From assembly GCF_018986435.1 (NCBI RefSeq), contig NZ_JAHMIN010000009.1, positions 89,963 to 153,962 on the forward strand: 64,000 bases of DNA, given 5' to 3'. The notes under the pieces are model-generated. The model was not told the origin of the DNA, made no database searches, and saw only the letters and a list, made by a program, of their open reading frames with translations. Within the stretch, counting starts at the first letter, position 1, and every line of letters begins with the position of its first letter. Origin of the DNA: Hahella sp. HN01. GTDB lineage: Bacteria > Pseudomonadota > Gammaproteobacteria > Pseudomonadales > Oleiphilaceae. Made by a program: the position numbers and the translations under genes. This document shows positions 62,536 through 64,000 of the stretch, one piece after another.

Positions 62536-63339
62536 TCAGAACTGGATGAATTTCTGAATCAGCATCGGCTCGTAACCGAACAGGGCGCTAAGGTGATGCA
62601 GGTAGGCATGCTGGCCTTGTCCCTGCCAGACGCCGCTGATTTGCTGACGTATTTGTCCGTAACGCTCCAGCATGGCGGAGGGCGTTTCGGATTGCAGGGG
62701 GATGTCTTCGCCAAAAGATTGAATCAACGCCAGCCAGTGGGCGCTGACGCCCATGATGAAATAAGGCCAGGTTTTTTGCAGATGAGGCTCCCAATTGGGA
62801 TCGCTGGTGGCCTGCAGGTCGGACGTCAGGTCGCGGTAGCCGCATTTGATGACCAGCTGATTGAGATCGCCGCTTTGCAGGAGCTGCGCAACGACTGGCG
62901 AACTCTCCAGACCCTTGAATACACGGCCTGCGGTGTTCGGATCTGTGTAAAACAGCAGGCTGAACTGGTGACCGGCGGCGTCCGGCGCGGCGCGTCGATG
63001 AAAGCGCCACAACGGCAAAGCGCCTGCATACTGCGCCAATACGGGGGCGACGACCTGGTCCGCCAACAGTAAGTCCATGTTCCAATTGGGATCGCCGTTA
63101 TCATCAAAAGGCATTTTGAAACAGGCGCGCCACCAGTATTGCTCTTGCGTCGGCGCAATAGGATGAACGCCTGGAGTCGTTAAACCCGGTTTGCTATGCG
63201 TGGGTTGATGGGCGCAGGCGGCCAACCCGAGCAGGGTCAATAAAGCCGCCATGAGACGCAGGATCGACGCAGCCGTCCATCCCGCCGGATTGAGCTTGCG
63301 CATACCGAGCGATGGCGGCGTTGGGGTGGCTGTCTGCAT
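62536..63339 (-). CDS. Lipoprotein of unknown function
   Basis: A 267-residue protein with a lipoprotein signal: hydrophobic MAALLTLLGLAAC ending in a lipobox (Cys near 42) after a rather long N region. The mature part (WWRACFKMPFDDNGDPNWNMDLLLADQVVAPVLAQY ...) has no motif I know. The start at 63339 has AGGAG at perfect spacing. It lies between the WYL gene and the GGCT gene and is probably co-transcribed with both. Confidence 0.8.
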   Translation of the reverse strand: MQTATPTPPSLGMRKLNPAGWTAASILRLMAALLTLLGLAACAHQPTHSKPGLTTPGVHPIAPTQEQYWWRACFKMPFDDNGDPNWNMDLLLADQVVAPVLAQYAGALPLWRFHRRAAPDAAGHQFSLLFYTDPNTAGRVFKGLESSPVVAQLLQSGDLNQLVIKCGYRDLTSDLQATSDPNWEPHLQKTWPYFIMGVSAHWLALIQSFGEDIPLQSETPSAMLERYGQIRQQISGVWQGQGQHAYLHHLSALFGYEPMLIQKFIQF

Positions 63340-63359
63340 GGCGGACTCCTTTGGTTGGC

Positions 63360-64000
63360 TTAGGCGCCGTAGTTACTCAGTGCATCCCGCAGCGCGGAAA
63401 TCAGATCGTCGCGAATTTCCTGCGGCTCCATTACGTTGCATTCTGCACCCAGGTTCATCAGCCAGTTCCGCAACTGAATAGTGCGTCGCACCTTGGCGGT
63501 AAGGATGTAGGAACCGCTTTCGTCAGTAGACGGCTTGATTTTCTGGTCCACGGCGATGGGGTTCTCGCTCAGGTCGGATATCAGGTTGCTGTATGGATTA
63601 GCCGGCGTGATGCGCAACTTCATGGAGTACACAGAGTTGTCTTCCGGGTCGATGAACACGTCCATCTTGCCCGCCTCCAGGTAGTCCCGCAGCCGGAATT
63701 TCTTCGGCACGCGGGAACTGCGCTGATCCATGGTGATGCGTTCGATCTTATGCAACAGGAAGTGGCGATAGGCGCCAGGGGTGTCGATGTCCTCGTCCTT
63801 TTTCGCCACCAGATAGATTTTCGGCAGCAGGATCGCAACGCCGAAGGGATGGGCGCGATACTCTTTGCCGCGATAAGTGAACAACACCTGCTTGTTTTTC
63901 AGAATGGCGCGATAGATGGTGTCCAGATGCTCGATATCGAAATCCGCCGGTTGCAGACGCTGGCCGCGCTGATAGAACTCCACGGAATCGCGCAGACGGT
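63360..64000 (-). CDS. WYL-domain transcriptional regulator, 5' end beyond the window
   Basis: At least 213 residues. The visible part is a WYL ligand-sensing domain: LDTIYRAILKNKQVLFTYRGKEYRAHPFGVAILLPKIYLVAKKDEDIDTPGAYRHFLLHKIERI, followed by a C-terminal extension. The frame stays open to the window edge (LRDSVEFYQRGQRL), so the usual N-terminal winged helix is presumably just outside; the GTG at 63983 is not the true start. WYL regulators often respond to nucleotides or DNA damage. Confidence 0.88.
   Translation of the reverse strand, partial: RLRDSVEFYQRGQRLQPADFDIEHLDTIYRAILKNKQVLFTYRGKEYRAHPFGVAILLPKIYLVAKKDEDIDTPGAYRHFLLHKIERITMDQRSSRVPKKFRLRDYLEAGKMDVFIDPEDNSVYSMKLRITPANPYSNLISDLSENPIAVDQKIKPSTDESGSYILTAKVRRTIQLRNWLMNLGAECNVMEPQEIRDDLISALRDALSNYGA

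Overview
The window looks like chromosomal DNA of a marine gammaproteobacterium. It is moderately GC-rich, tightly packed and full of gamma-type gene families: AapJQMP, GlcDEF, Mpl, UbiX, TruC, NhaD, YdbH/YnbE/YdbL and an AlgP-like protein. The nitrate-assimilation block is built as in Pseudomonas. A secreted M9 collagenase, NhaD, a TRAP transporter and a PPi-type phosphofructokinase fit a Hahella-like (Oceanospirillales) organism; that placement is inference from gene content. I see no rRNA, tRNA, CRISPR array, prophage or insertion sequence, and no sharp change of composition that would mark an island.

Layout. 0.2-3.5 kb: alkaline phosphatase lipoprotein, a family-3 solute-binding protein and a VOC protein. 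3.6-13.1 kb: assimilatory nitrate/nitrite reduction (nirB-nirD-nitrate reductase on the minus strand; nitrate transporter and a PP2C-kinase fusion on the plus strand). The divergent intergenic region carries sigma-54-like promoters on both strands and NtrC-like sites. 13.1-15.7 kb: GDSL lipoprotein, PhzF-like and GNAT proteins. 15.7-19.9 kb: aapJQMP amino-acid ABC transporter. 20.3-24.1 kb: glcDEF glycolate oxidase. 24.1-27.4 kb: YjeH-type exporter with an Lrp-type regulator, and a DUF2214 membrane protein with a TetR regulator. 27.5-28.7 kb: PPi-dependent phosphofructokinase. 29.2-35.2 kb: mpl-ubiX-DUF815 ATPase-ydbH-ynbE-ydbL. 35.2-37.0 kb: HugZ-like protein and a long-chain-type acyl-CoA dehydrogenase. 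37.6-40.9 kb: secreted collagenase and a small exported protein. 40.9-45.0 kb: coiled-coil membrane protein, a TetR/DUF4442/thioesterase group (the DUF4442 gene carries an in-frame stop) and the AlgP-like protein. 45.2-49.6 kb: truC, nhaD with a strongly structured leader, a DUF2156 protein and an enoyl-CoA hydratase. 49.6-57.4 kb: TRAP transporter, iolG, an RpiR regulator, a second Gfo/Idh/MocA dehydrogenase and iolB. 57.5-64.0 kb: DUF6429, LysR/SDR pair, GNAT, a YHYH-protein pair, and a WYL-lipoprotein-GGCT group running off the right edge.

How they work together. Nitrate is imported by the MFS carrier and reduced to ammonium by the nitrate reductase and NirBD. Candidate NtrC/sigma-54 elements suggest that this block, and perhaps the aap operon, respond to nitrogen limitation. 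The TRAP/Iol block looks like an incomplete inositol or related polyol/uronate pathway: iolC, iolD and iolE are not in the window. The YdbH/YnbE/YdbL set builds a lipid bridge across the envelope beside the peptidoglycan-recycling ligase Mpl.

The items most worth a second look are the nhaD leader (possible lithium/sodium riboswitch of the nhaA-I type), the TGA interruption in the DUF4442 gene, the nitrogen-control intergenic region with the linked kinase-phosphatase, and the partial iol/TRAP cluster. All calls were made by eye; no database search was run.
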